NCBI RefSeq assembly: GCF_030253575.1 | Contig: NC_080569.1 | Location: 6,614,001-6,678,000 of the forward strand | Direction of reading: 5' to 3' | DNA length: 64,000 bases | Source of the DNA: Rhododendron vialii | Lineage: Eukaryota; Streptophyta; Magnoliopsida; Ericales; Ericaceae | Shown here: positions 10,959 to 23,300 of the stretch, piece after piece | How the letters are laid out: each line of letters opens with the position of its first letter | How positions within the stretch are numbered: position 1 is the first letter of the stretch | Position numbers and translations under genes: made by a program | The notes under the pieces: generated by a model | Seen by the model: the letters and a program-made list of their open reading frames with translations, nothing else | Told to the model about the DNA's origin: nothing | Database searches by the model: none

Positions 10959-11367
10959 AAGTACTAAAGTTAAAATTTTATATAGCAAATCTTCTTGTAG
11001 TGAAAGAAAGAACCTAAAATATTTCTAATGAACAAAAAAAAAAACAGGAAAAAAATGTAAGTATTACTTATGAATGAGGATGAGTAAATACTACTACTAG
11101 TAAATACTAGCAATTTCCGTTCGTAAAAAAAGAAGAAGAAGATGTCGAATTAAAGAAGGACCTTGGAGTTTGGGTTGGAGTCCCGTTGGAGCATTGGAGA
11201 TGGTATTTAGATGGACGACTCCAGCCCTAGTTAAACGCCCCATTACGACTCCACAGTCACACGCCCCCAGACCAGACCTGAGGCGGAGGAGAGAGAAAGA
11301 AACCACACGAGTGCGCCTCCGATACACGCATCGGGCTCTCTCCCTCCAATCGACAACGGCAGAGCGG
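10959..11367 (+). promoter_or_regulatory. Promoter and 5' leader region of the nardilysin-like gene
   Basis: The sequence turns abruptly GC-richer after about 11165, as expected for the leader of an expressed gene. The reading frame upstream of the chosen ATG stays open back to 11170, but that part does not resemble the family, so I take it as leader. No clear TATA box; the core promoter may be TATA-less. Confidence 0.4.
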
Positions 11368-14300
11368 ATGGCTGTCGGTGGCTGCACTTTCTCGTCGGAC
11401 GACATCGTGGTGAAGTCGCCGACGGACAGGCGGCTTTACAGGTACGTACAGCTCCAGAACGGCCTCTGTGCTTTGCTAGTTCACGATCCGGAGATTTACC
11501 CCGACGGGCCGGTAGAACCTTCGAAGACTAACGGAGAGGACGGAGAGGATCAAGACGACGACGAAGAACTAGAGGAGGAGGAGGATGACGATGATGACGA
11601 CGACGATGATGATGATGATGATGACGAGGACGACGACGACGACGAAGATGAAGGTGAAGAAGAGGAAGAAGAAGAGAGTGAAGGAGATGGCGGTGAGGCG
11701 AAAGCCAAGGGAAAGAGAGACGCGTCTCAATCTAAGCAGGTTTGTGTTTCGTTGCGTTGCGTTTAGTTTTTCAATTACGGCCGTTGATTTGTGAAAGATA
11801 ATAGGGTTTTTAGCCATGTTTGCTGATTTTTGATGTTGTGATAGTTTTTTTGGGGTAAGTTCAATTTTAGATCACCAGAAACGCACACAACCCTTACAGC
11901 TAGTCCTCATGGGAACACCTTATAACATAAAACAGAAACGTAAACAGGCTAAGAAAACCTCTGCAAAAGAGGAGAAAAACAAAACAAAAGCTTGTTCTTT
12001 GCACTAGGCTTCACTCTCCTCCAATGACTCAGATAGCTTCACAAATCAGATTTCACCATGGAGAGCACAGCATGAACATCCCTCTGAATGCTCCTAAACA
12101 CCCTTGAATTCCTTTCCGGCCAAACTTGGTACAAACTACAATGTGGCGGCAAGAATCAGTTTAGACAAAGTATGCTGAAGCCCATGCCCATGCCCATTGA
12201 CGCCCAGATGAGTTTCTGATTCAGATTTACAGACCCTCCAGAAAAACCACATCTCCTTAACAAATCCCCTAGAGAGGAGAAGGGGCACAAAAAGAAGAGT
12301 TGAGAGTGGTCCTCAGTAGCACCATCACAGAACACACATCTGTCCTCATTGATCAAACCCCAACTGAGCAGCCTATCTTTAGTTGAGAGCCTTCCTCTTT
12401 GATAGCAAGCCATTGAACTATGGCCCATCTAGGGACATGAAATCTGAACCAAACAATCTTCCACCAAGCAGTGGTAGGATGAACACATCTCACAGCCTCC
12501 CAAGCAGATCTGACTGAAAAACCATGGGGATGCAAGACCCACACCACTGAATCCTTAAGAGCAGAATTGGGAACAAGAGTACTGGGAATGTTCTCCATTA
12601 TCTCCCTGGTCACAGCATTCCTCCTCCTTGGCCAGCACCACAGGTTGTTCCTGGTCACAGACTTCACCTTAGCTTCAAGGGACCTCCCCAAGTTGAATAC
12701 CACCCTAGAAACATTGGAGTTGCAATTAGGTTTTGGAAGTTGGATTACTGGAATGGTTGTCATGTTATGCAGTTAGGTCTTCCTTTTGTGCTTTTGAATT
12801 GTGTTGAGTTTGGTATGTCTTGTGGTTGCTTCATAGTCAGCTTACGAATGCAGGCGGCAGCGGCAATGTGTGTGGGAATGGGCAGCTTCTCTGATCCTTT
12901 TGAGGCACAGGGAATGGCGCATTTTCTAGGTTTGCTCCTCCTTCAACTGTGAACTAAACAAGTGACTACACTTATGTACTGTTGCATTTGCTTACACATG
13001 CACATGCGGACTTACTTACATTGTGCTGTATTTCCTGCCATTGAAATCATTCAAAGTAAACGGCTGGTGTTGCTTTTGATGCTGAAGATACAGACGAAGA
13101 ATGAAAATAGTATTAGGGATACAAGTTAAAGTGATTATTTTGCAATCAGCAATTCAATACTTGATTCTAGAATTAATAAAATGCAGCTATGCTTGCACGT
13201 TTTAGAGAATGGAACTGTTGAAATGCTGATAAAAGAATAATCCAAGACTGAGTGATTTCATCAATATTACATTTAAATATATCGGAAATTAGATAAAATC
13301 CATTCAAACAAACCCATGGAATTTATGTAGGTGATTGAAACCTCCACACCCACACCCCCCCCCCCCCCCCCCCCCCCCGCTCTCTCTTAATGCTAACCGT
13401 ATTCTTTTGCAGAACACATGCTTTTTATGGGGAGTACTGATTTTCCAGATGAAAATGAGGTTTGTCTATCTAACTTGTTTTCTTTAAACATTCTTTTCGT
13501 TCAAATCATGCTTGTTATGTGTGCTTCACACTATTGCACATTATACCTGCGAAATCATATCAGTGAATCCCTGTAGATATTTGGGGGTAGTTTTGGAGCT
13601 TTGTTCCTCTTGCTTTAATTTTTACTTTTTTTTGGTAGCTGTATAGATGTTTTTTCATTGCATATAAAAACATAGGATACTGATCGTAAGTCATGACTTA
13701 ATGACCACTAGGCCTCCCAGTTTGAGACTCTTTTTTCCCTAGTATGACAGATATTTGTCCAAGCATGGAGGTTCGTCAAATGCATACACTGAAGCTGAGC
13801 ATACCTGCTACCATTTTGACGTTAAACGGGAGTTTCTGAAGGGTGCCTTGATAAGGTTTGCTTACAGATACTTCATAAGTGTATAGAAAGCGTATCAAAC
13901 CATATGTGCAGTTATCAGGTCCATTTCTTGTTTTGCTTAAGCATGGTGGAAGTATGAGCTGTTGCTGTGGATTTTTTCCTGGAGCAATACACTTGTCTTT
14001 TCTTTTTATCGTAATCAAGCCGTATACTGTGAGAATGTTCAGGAATTTATAAATTGAAATTGGGAATACAGGAAATGCATTTGATGACAAGAAAATTTGC
14101 TCGTTTCTTGCCTAGGAGGGTGATAGTTTTCAGCGGGCCATGATTTATTAGAATTAACTTCGTAAGATGTTTGGGTTGGGACAAGGATTGTTCATCCAAT
14201 TAGGTCTTTTATAGTTACGTTACTGAATTATTGATCTAAAGAAAAAAATGCTCGATGAATATAATGGTAAGTTGCTGGATAAATGGTAAAGCTAGACCTA

Positions 14301-17300
14301 TTAAGTGTCTGAGATCATTTACTTGAGTTTAGGCAGCCAACTTTGGTCACGATAAAATTGATGCTGAAACCTGAATTCATTGATGCCAATCCATCTACTT
14401 CCTGTGGTTGATTGAAGCAACCAAACACACTTCATAATCAATATCAATTCAATCACTCTTCCAAAATAGAGAAAAGAGAAACCTATGGTGTCTCAGGCAT
14501 CATAACCATTGTCATCCATGCCTAATTTAAGAAATAAGGTATAGTTCGACCTATATCTATTGTATGCTTCTGCATTGATAAGCTTTAAGAACTTTTCTAT
14601 TTTCATCAATTTTCAGGTGCTCTTTCAGTAAATTGGGAGATTTAATACTGAAACAAAATAGTATTGAAAACTCAGACTTGGAGTTTTGGTGTTTAAATCA
14701 AGCACTCACATTGCCTTGCCTAGCAAACAAAAAGAAAAGTACTTTTCCATTGGTTTTTTTCCAACACCACATACGATATAAGGCTATAAGCTATCGGTTT
14801 AAATTTCTAAATCTCAAAGCTCCCAATGCATTCATGAAGTAGAAGTCTTCCTACAAAATGTTACTCCCTCCGTCCCACAAAGATTGTCATTTTCATTACT
14901 CACACCTTCAGCTATTTTTTGATTTATAATTATTGATGATTTTAAAAACTTTGTTTAGTAAAATCAAGTGAGAACTATCAGTATCCATATTGCATTTGAA
15001 AATATTATAAACTACAAAATATAAAATATTTTTGAAAAGCGTGAAAGGAAAATTGACAATTTTTGTGGGACGGAGGGAGTATTAGGAACTTTTTCAGACT
15101 TCTCTAGTGCGTAGCTTGTGGCATGTGATACAGAATTTCTTACAATTTTGGATGAAGTTAATAAATTATGAGTTTGGTCCTTGGATACTATCTTTAATAA
15201 ATCATACTCGCAAAAGAGAGATTAATTTGCATTCACATTTTTCGCTCATAAAAAGCAATCAAGGTGTATATCTACCGGGCCTCCACATTTCTTATATTTG
15301 GAGAGTGCCTGCAATGGGGTTGAAAATATAAACTGGTGTTCTGCAAACTTCTTCAAAGCACGCAAGACTTAAAGGATTGGAATGAGAATTGTCAATCAAT
15401 CCTATTTGAATGATCTCTGATTTTTTGGTCCATTCTAGGTGTTATTCTGGGTAGATAGCAAAGATAGTTATATGCCCCATTTTGTTCTGCAGGTTTTCTC
15501 AGTTTTTTATTTCACCTTTAGTGAAAGCTGAAGCCATGGAAAGGGAGGTTCTAGCTGTGGATTCAGGTTTGTCCACGTAAACTATGCTGATTCCAATTGG
15601 TTTCGCTCAGCAGGGAGATGTGCTCCTCTTTACTCAACCTTCTCTCTTATCTTTTGGGCAACTGGTTCTTTTCTAATTATGGAATATTGTTTGACAATGT
15701 GGAACAAATGAATCCTAGAATTTAATCAGGTTCTGCAAAATGATTCTTGCCGTCTTCAACAGCTACAGTGCCATACATCAGCACCTGACCATGCCTTCAA
15801 CCGATTCTTTTGGGGTAACCTTCCATAAACCTTCAGTTCTTTTTAATCTTGCTGCCTCTTTCATGCTGACCAATGTGTTGCTTTGAAGGGAATAAGAAAA
15901 GCCTAGTTGATGCTATGAAGAAAGGAATTAATCTGCGGGAGCAAATTCTGAGATTATACGGGGATAACTACCATGGGGGTTTGATGAAGCTAGTTGTGAT
16001 TGGGGGAGGTATAGTTCTTTTGTGTAACACCTTTGATGTAATCGTATTCGATCGTACATTCTCATGCAATATAGCTAACCATACACCAAACACCATGAAA
16101 AACATAAAACTTTGATTTTATTTCAGTTAATTCTTTTGGAATGTAGATTTGTTGTTTCAGTAACTGTAATGAGTTGAGCCTGACCAGCTGCAGCCTTTCT
16201 TCTTCTTCTTTTTTTGGATCGGCGAAAGTCAGTATTGTTAGAATAGTTAGATTAGCTTCTTAGAGGAGTTGAACTCCTAACCTCCTCTCTCCTGGCACCG
16301 AAGTGCACACTTGATGCTGTTGGGCCAAAGGCCCTTGGCAACCAGCTGCAGCCTTGTGGTTGATAATTGAATTGATGCAGCCACAACTCAAGGACAGGGT
16401 TTCAAGGATCTCGGCAAAGGAGTTAAAAGCAGTGATAAAACATGGTTGTGCTGAAGAGATGCTAGAGGTGATATGGTGGGTGGTGATGCAGTTGATGTCC
16501 GTTACATTACCAAAGTTATATTGGCTAGGGGTAAAACAAAAAAGGGATTCCTTACGTGATGATTGAATCTCCATGTTAAAGGCATGTGCAGGGGTGTAAA
16601 GTGTAAACATTGGCGGAGATAATATCTTGAACAGAGTGACTGGTGTTTTTCTGGTGGTAATGGTAGTATAGATATCTAGTGAGGGACTCAGTAATATTGA
16701 TGGTGAAGTTGGAGGTCAAAGGAACGTTTGTTGTATTGGCATTTTCTCTAGGGGAAAAGGCGGATAGGAGAAATCTACCAAATATCTTTTTCGGGGCAAA
16801 TATTCTTCCCGAGGGAATTGAAGTGACAAATTCTCCCGAATGGTCTTGAAATTGAATTTTTTGTATCAAACCTCTAGTTCTGCTTCCCAAATTACATGAG
16901 AAAGCGTCCGTCACTTCATATTTGTTTCTGCTCTAAATTACTTTGTGCATGTTTTTTCTTTGCGTTTTGAATTGGGAGATTTAACAAAGAACCATGTTTG
17001 AAAAGAAACTGATTCCCTCCTCAGCTACGTACTGAATTAATACCAATTCTCTGGATCTTCAATTGTTGAGATTATCTGGTAAGTTGATAATAGAAACCAA
17101 TCTACAAGCAACATTTTCTATAAGACAATTGCGGCAAATTAGCACTGGAATGATCTACAATGTCATCAACAATTGTCCGCAGATATTTCTGTATTGGAAT
17201 CTCTCATCTAATATTCTGTTTGCTGCAACTTTTATGATCACTACAAGTTGACACGTGCTTTTCTGATTAGTTTCATGATGAAAATGATATTGGATAAAGA

Positions 17301-20300
17301 ATGCTTAGAAAAATTGTTAACTTCTTATTTAGAAGAAGTTATATAGTTGTGCTTATATTGTGTTTCAAATGTTGCAGAGACTCTAGATGTACTTGAGAGT
17401 TGGGTTCTCGAATTATTTAGCAATGTCAAAAAAGGTCCTCCCCTAAAGCAAGAGGCTAGGACAGAAGTTCCTATTTGGAAAGCTGGTAAACTCTACAGGT
17501 TAGAGGCAGTGAAAGATGTTCATATCCTCAATTTGTCGTGGACATTGCCCTGTCTTCGAAAGGATTATCTGAAAAAATCAGAAGATTACCTAGCTCACCT
17601 CATTGGGCACGGTAAGATATCGCGTGTTCACATGTTTTCAAAGTCTTTCATTCAAAAAAAGCATTTTGTTTAGTTTATCTGAAAAAGGTGGAAAAGTTTG
17701 AATTTTTATGCTTATTTGGTGATTTAGTGTTTGGTTGATAGTAAAGTGAACTTTCCCAGCATCCCAATTCTTTTGAATTTGACTGGTTCTTCAATTTCCC
17801 AAAATATTCTAAAACTGGCGGTCTTAGAATGTTTATTCATCAATCCTTGCATTGCTTCTTCACTTGAGGAGGTTGTAGTGATCTTCTTCTTATAAGCCTT
17901 TTTTTTTTTTGAGGTTTGTACTTGTATGTTCTCATGTCTTCGGGAGATTTGTTTGTTTGTTTTTCATCTGATCTCTCAATCGTAGGCCCTCTTCTTGGTT
18001 TTCTTGCATCAAAGGCTGTTCATTCTATACAAAAGTTGGAATATGTTTAAGAGGAGATTTCCAGGGTGTGGAAGTTGAAAACCAGGTCAATTTCAGCTGT
18101 AAACTTGATGTTCTAAAAGGCCTGCTGAAGTGTAAGATTGAATAATGAAGGTTTCTGTAAGGGAAGGATGATGAAACGGTTTATATGTAGCGTGATTTTC
18201 TCAACGGAAGGGGTGCAAACTGATAGTGCCTATAGGGTATTCTAGAGCCCTGAAGGAGAAAGGGTGAAGGAGTGTCAAATTGTGGGTATTTAGAATCAGA
18301 GCACTTTGAGTGCATTGTCGTGGCGAGACTGGGGCAAGATGCAAGAATGGCTTATGAACCGAGATGATAATGCAGCCCAGTGAAGTATAAAAGTGGGTCC
18401 TAAAAGGGTTGAGAGGTTTAATAAGTTTATTGGGGTATATATATTTAGAGGAAACCACTCTTGCATCAAGAAACACTAAAAGATCCCAATAAATTGATCT
18501 ATAAGTCGAATATATTTATTTACTTATAATAAAAAAAATTGATAAAGTGATCTATAAGTAATGTTGGTTCAAAAAAATGAAACTTTTGTATTCCTTATGT
18601 TGACTTTATCCCTTATTGCTTGTCATGTCAGCTAAATAGTAAGATAAAAATGACCTATTTTGAACCCTCATTTTGTAACTCGCAAGCCAAAATGTCTTTA
18701 GCATTTAAATTCCTTTTTGTGGTCTATATGCTTATTTTATTCATTTGATTAACATTATGTTTAGAGCATGAGTTTCAACATCTGAAGAGCTGTTTTTTTC
18801 CTTCCAGAGGGCAAAGGGAGCTTGCTTTTTTTTCTAAAAGCTAAGGGATGGGCAACTTCTATGTGCGCTGGTGTTGGCGATGAAGGAATGCACCGATCTT
18901 TGATTGCCTATATTTTTGGGATGTCTATACACCTCACTGACTTGGGCTTGGAAAAGGTTGATTCGTTGTTCTTAACCATTACTGATGCATCTTGTGCAGT
19001 CCGTCTCGCTTTTCCTACATTTTTATGACACTTGAAAGGGATCAAGTTTGTTTAGCTGGGAATCAAGGGAATATAGACCTTCCCATCAATTCCTTCACAT
19101 GAAGTTTCCGTTAGACCAAAAAAAAAAAATCCTTGACATGTTAGATATTTTTGGAATTTAGGGCAGTGTATAGGCTCTGTTTATTGACTGGTCTCTCTTG
19201 GTACTGTTGGCTTTTTGGTCTTTTGTTCTTTGCTTCCTTTTGTACATGGTTGGCATCCCCTTGATGCCTTTTCGATGAATTTATTACTTAATATAAAACT
19301 TCGAAGGATCAACCTTGTGAACCATTAGTAGTTGTCTCAGGCTTGTGCGTGTCTTGGTGTACTCATTCCAGAATTTGCCTTTGCTAGATAGTTGGTTTCC
19401 TATTTTGTATAATACTGGAGAAAGGAGATTTCTTGGAGTACAAATAAGACTAACCAGATTTTTCTGAGAAAGGAAGAAAAGGTTTGGTATCTTTTACACT
19501 TAAATGGTTTTCTCTTCAAGAACACTTGTGAAAACATAATTGGGCTTGCCTAGAGAAACCTCTCACTTGTTTCTTGGGTATACTCCTTGGGCCTCACAGG
19601 CGGGCGCCGAAGGATTTCTTCCTTCTACCTTTAATTATCCTAGATATTTCTACCATATAGATGTGTATATAGTGTTAGAGCTCATTCCACAAAGTGACTT
19701 TTTTTTCCCCTTATTTTCTTTGTATCATTCACAATATTCAATGTTTTATCTAGTATATACTATATAGTATATCTTTATGAAAACACAAAAAAAAGTTGCG
19801 TGTATGTTCATGTGATTTTCAACGTGAGTGGTATGTTTTCTCCAAGTATATTTTACGGTATATGCAGCGTAATGATATTAGTTGTTGAATGGTTACCTTT
19901 GTGTAGCATGCTTGTAAGTTGTCAATTCCTGGAAGTAAATGTAATGTTCCACTAAAAATTTTCTCAGTTAACATCTAATATCCTAGTTAAGAACTGTAAA
20001 GTTACATGCATTATATTCATTTGTCTACATCTGCATTAATTCATAGAAGCCATTGAAATACAGATCTTCATGGTGAAGAAATCATTCTTATAACTACGTT
20101 TTCTCATAATTAGTCCGAATAGGCACTAAACCTTTTGAGGTAAGACTGTAATACTATGCATAAGACATGCAACTTGTTGTCTTTCTTGTGTCACCCTCTA
20201 TTACTGATGTTTCTACTTTGGTATGATGTTGGTGTGCAGATCTTTGAAATCATTGGCTACGTTTATCAATACCTTAAATTATTGCGTCAAGTTTCTCCTC

Positions 20301-23300
20301 AAGAATGGATATTTAAGGAACTCCAGGATATTGGAAATATGGAATTTAGATTTGCAGAGCAACAACCTCAGGATGATTATGCTGCAGAACTTGCAGGTTT
20401 GTGTTGTTCGGTTCTTTTACCTATGCATCACCTTTATTACACTTTATTCAATTGTTGGACTCTTGGTTTAAGGTGTTACTCCCTCCATTCTTAAATGATA
20501 GTCCACTACAAAAAGTCGTGCCACTTTTCGAACTAAAAAATAGTGTACTTATCTGTATAATTTTTAAAATAGTTCGCACCAAAAAGTGGCACGATTTTTC
20601 ATAATGACCCATCACTTAGGAACAGAGGGAGTGTGTGTTAAAGCATCCAACTCAAAACCAATTGGCAGTGGGAGGAGAGAGGCCGCCCAGGCTCGTATAT
20701 TAATTTTTAGAGGTTATAATAAACCAATGTCGGACAGGCTCTAACATAATGCATAGCAATTATTTGGCGTGACTTGTGAGCTTGGCAACCTGACTCTAGC
20801 TTCAGAACAATCTTTGCGCAGGTCTTCATTTCCATAGTTGTCTATTAATGCTTACTTGGATTTAATTGTAACTTTGTTCTTTTGGGTGGTCAGCTGTATT
20901 TTATATCAAAAACTTTTTGGTAGGGGGAGTTCTTTGGTTTCTTTCCAACTGAAATTGGTCAGGTCCGTCAGGATCATTATGTTGATATACGTTGCCACAG
21001 ATATATATCATGGGGAGTTGTTAAGAAGCACCTACTTATGAGAACATCGCATCAACATAATTATGTTGATATACAATTTCGTGCCTAAATTTTGTTCAAG
21101 AGAATAGCAAACTAAAGAGAGTGAAGTCATAGTAAATTCTGTTGTTATATGAACGTATTCTATTGTGAGTTACTCCTTGCCCCACCAAAAGGTAAAAGAG
21201 TAGCACAAAATGACATTTCCCCCCCTTTCTAATTCAATTTCAGTGGTTGTATTTCGAGTTAGCTTATTGTAATCTTGTAAGATATTTCATGTACTTTTTG
21301 TCAAACTATTGATGAAAACAGTTTATTGCAGAGAATCTGCATGTTTATCCTCCGGAACACATTATTTATGGGGACTATGCATTCAAGGTTTGGGATGAGG
21401 AGATGATCAAAAATGTTTTGGGCTTCTTCTCTCCAGAAAACATGAGGGTTGATGTAGTATCTAAGTCTTTGAACAAGTCCCAAGGTAACTTGTTGTCAAT
21501 AGACGGAGTAGCATGTTGTCAACTTCATTCCTTTTCAACTATGTTGTGGCTTACAAGTATGGCTTTGGTTTTCACCTTTAATTTTCTCGCCCATCTGTTC
21601 TTCTCTATGAGAACAACCACGTAGACCAGTATTTAGACAAGAAAGGATATGATTAAACTAATAGTGTTTTTTCTTGCACTTCCCTGGTTGAGCTACTTCA
21701 ATACCTTGTTTCTTATTGCTTCAGACTTTGAATGTGAGCCATGGTTTGGATCAAGATATACGGAGGAAGATATTTCTCCATTGCTGATGGAAATGTGGAG
21801 CAATCCTTCAGAAGTTGACACGTCCTTACATCTGCCTGCAAAGAATGAGTTCATTCCATGTGATTTTTCCATCTGTGCTGATAAGGCATCTATTGCGGAT
21901 GCAAATTACCCACGATGTATACTTGACGAACCATTAATAAAGTTCTGGTACAAGCTTGATCGGACTTTCAAACTTCCTCGTGCAAATACATATTTCCGTA
22001 TTACATTAAAAGGAGGATACAATGATGTGAAGAATTCTCTGTTGACTGAATTATTTATTCACCTTCTAAAAGATGAGCTGAATGAGATCATATATCAGGT
22101 TTGTTACTTCTAAGTTTTATGCATGTTAACTATTCGGAAAAAAAATGTTTTCATTCTTTAACAAAAAAAATTTAACCAGAAGAACCATTGTTCTCTTTTG
22201 CAGGCCAGCGTGGCAAAGTTAGAGACTTCTGTTTCTCTTTTTAGTGACAAGCTGGAGTTAAAGGTCTATGGTTTCAATCATAAGCTTCCAATTCTTTTAT
22301 CTAAAGTTTTGGCAGTTGCCAAATCGTTTTCTCCAACTGATGATCGCTTCAAGGTGTGTAAAGTAGCTTTTGCATCTTCTATTATTTAAATTCCTGGTTT
22401 TTACCATAATTTGTTTGGTTTTCCTTCCCAGTTGTCACTGTGTTCACATCATTAGCTTTATTTCTTAGTATTTAAATTCATTAGAAACTGAAAATCATGT
22501 GTATGCTATTTGGATGTGTGTTATCAGAACTGTTTAAATTTTCAGAGTAGTGCAGGCTACTACCAATCCAGTGAGCCATGCAGTTGAACGTTCAACATGG
22601 AGTTTGATATGCTTATAATTGTTTGAATGATTATCTTTTGTGATTTTTGAACTGCATTCTACTTGTGTAATCTGAAAATCATATGGCAAATTTGTATGAT
22701 TTTTTATTATTCATATACTAAGTTGATCAAATTGGTGTGTTTTGTTTTTGGTTTGTCTATGGCGCAATGACGGTAAATTTGACAGGTTATTAAAGAGGAT
22801 ATGGAGAGAACTTTAAGAAACACCAACATGAAGCCTCTTAGTCATGCGTCATATCTGAGACTGCAAGTCCTCTGTCAGAGTTTTTGGGATGCAGATGAGA
22901 AACTGGGCTTGCTAAACAATTTGTCTCTTGCTGATTTGAAGGCTTTTATTCCTCAGCTTCTTTCACAGGTGTGCGATTATGTTGATATGCTGGATTCACT
23001 ACTTAAGACTCTTGCTGCCGATGTTTTCCTGAGAATTACTCTGTTTCTGTCTTTTCTGTACTTGACTTTGGCTTACCTTTAGTTATCTGCCCTGAGCTAA
23101 CCTTTTGGTCGGGATTGCTGTAGTTACAAGTGGTATGGTGCATAGCATCTGCTTCTAATGCCACACTAGGACTGCCTTGCTTTACAGTTCCATGTAAACC
23201 CCTATCCACATGCTCAGCTGATGCTCAGCTGTTGGGAACTACCCGACGTTAGTGCAATGGATGAAACGTGTTGCAATATTAGCTGTCAAACTGGGAGTTT

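Noticed and set aside
11170-11367. Upstream extension of the nardilysin-like frame to the ATG at 11170
   Set aside because: The frame is open but the 66 extra residues do not resemble the family, whose similarity starts at the ATG at 11368.
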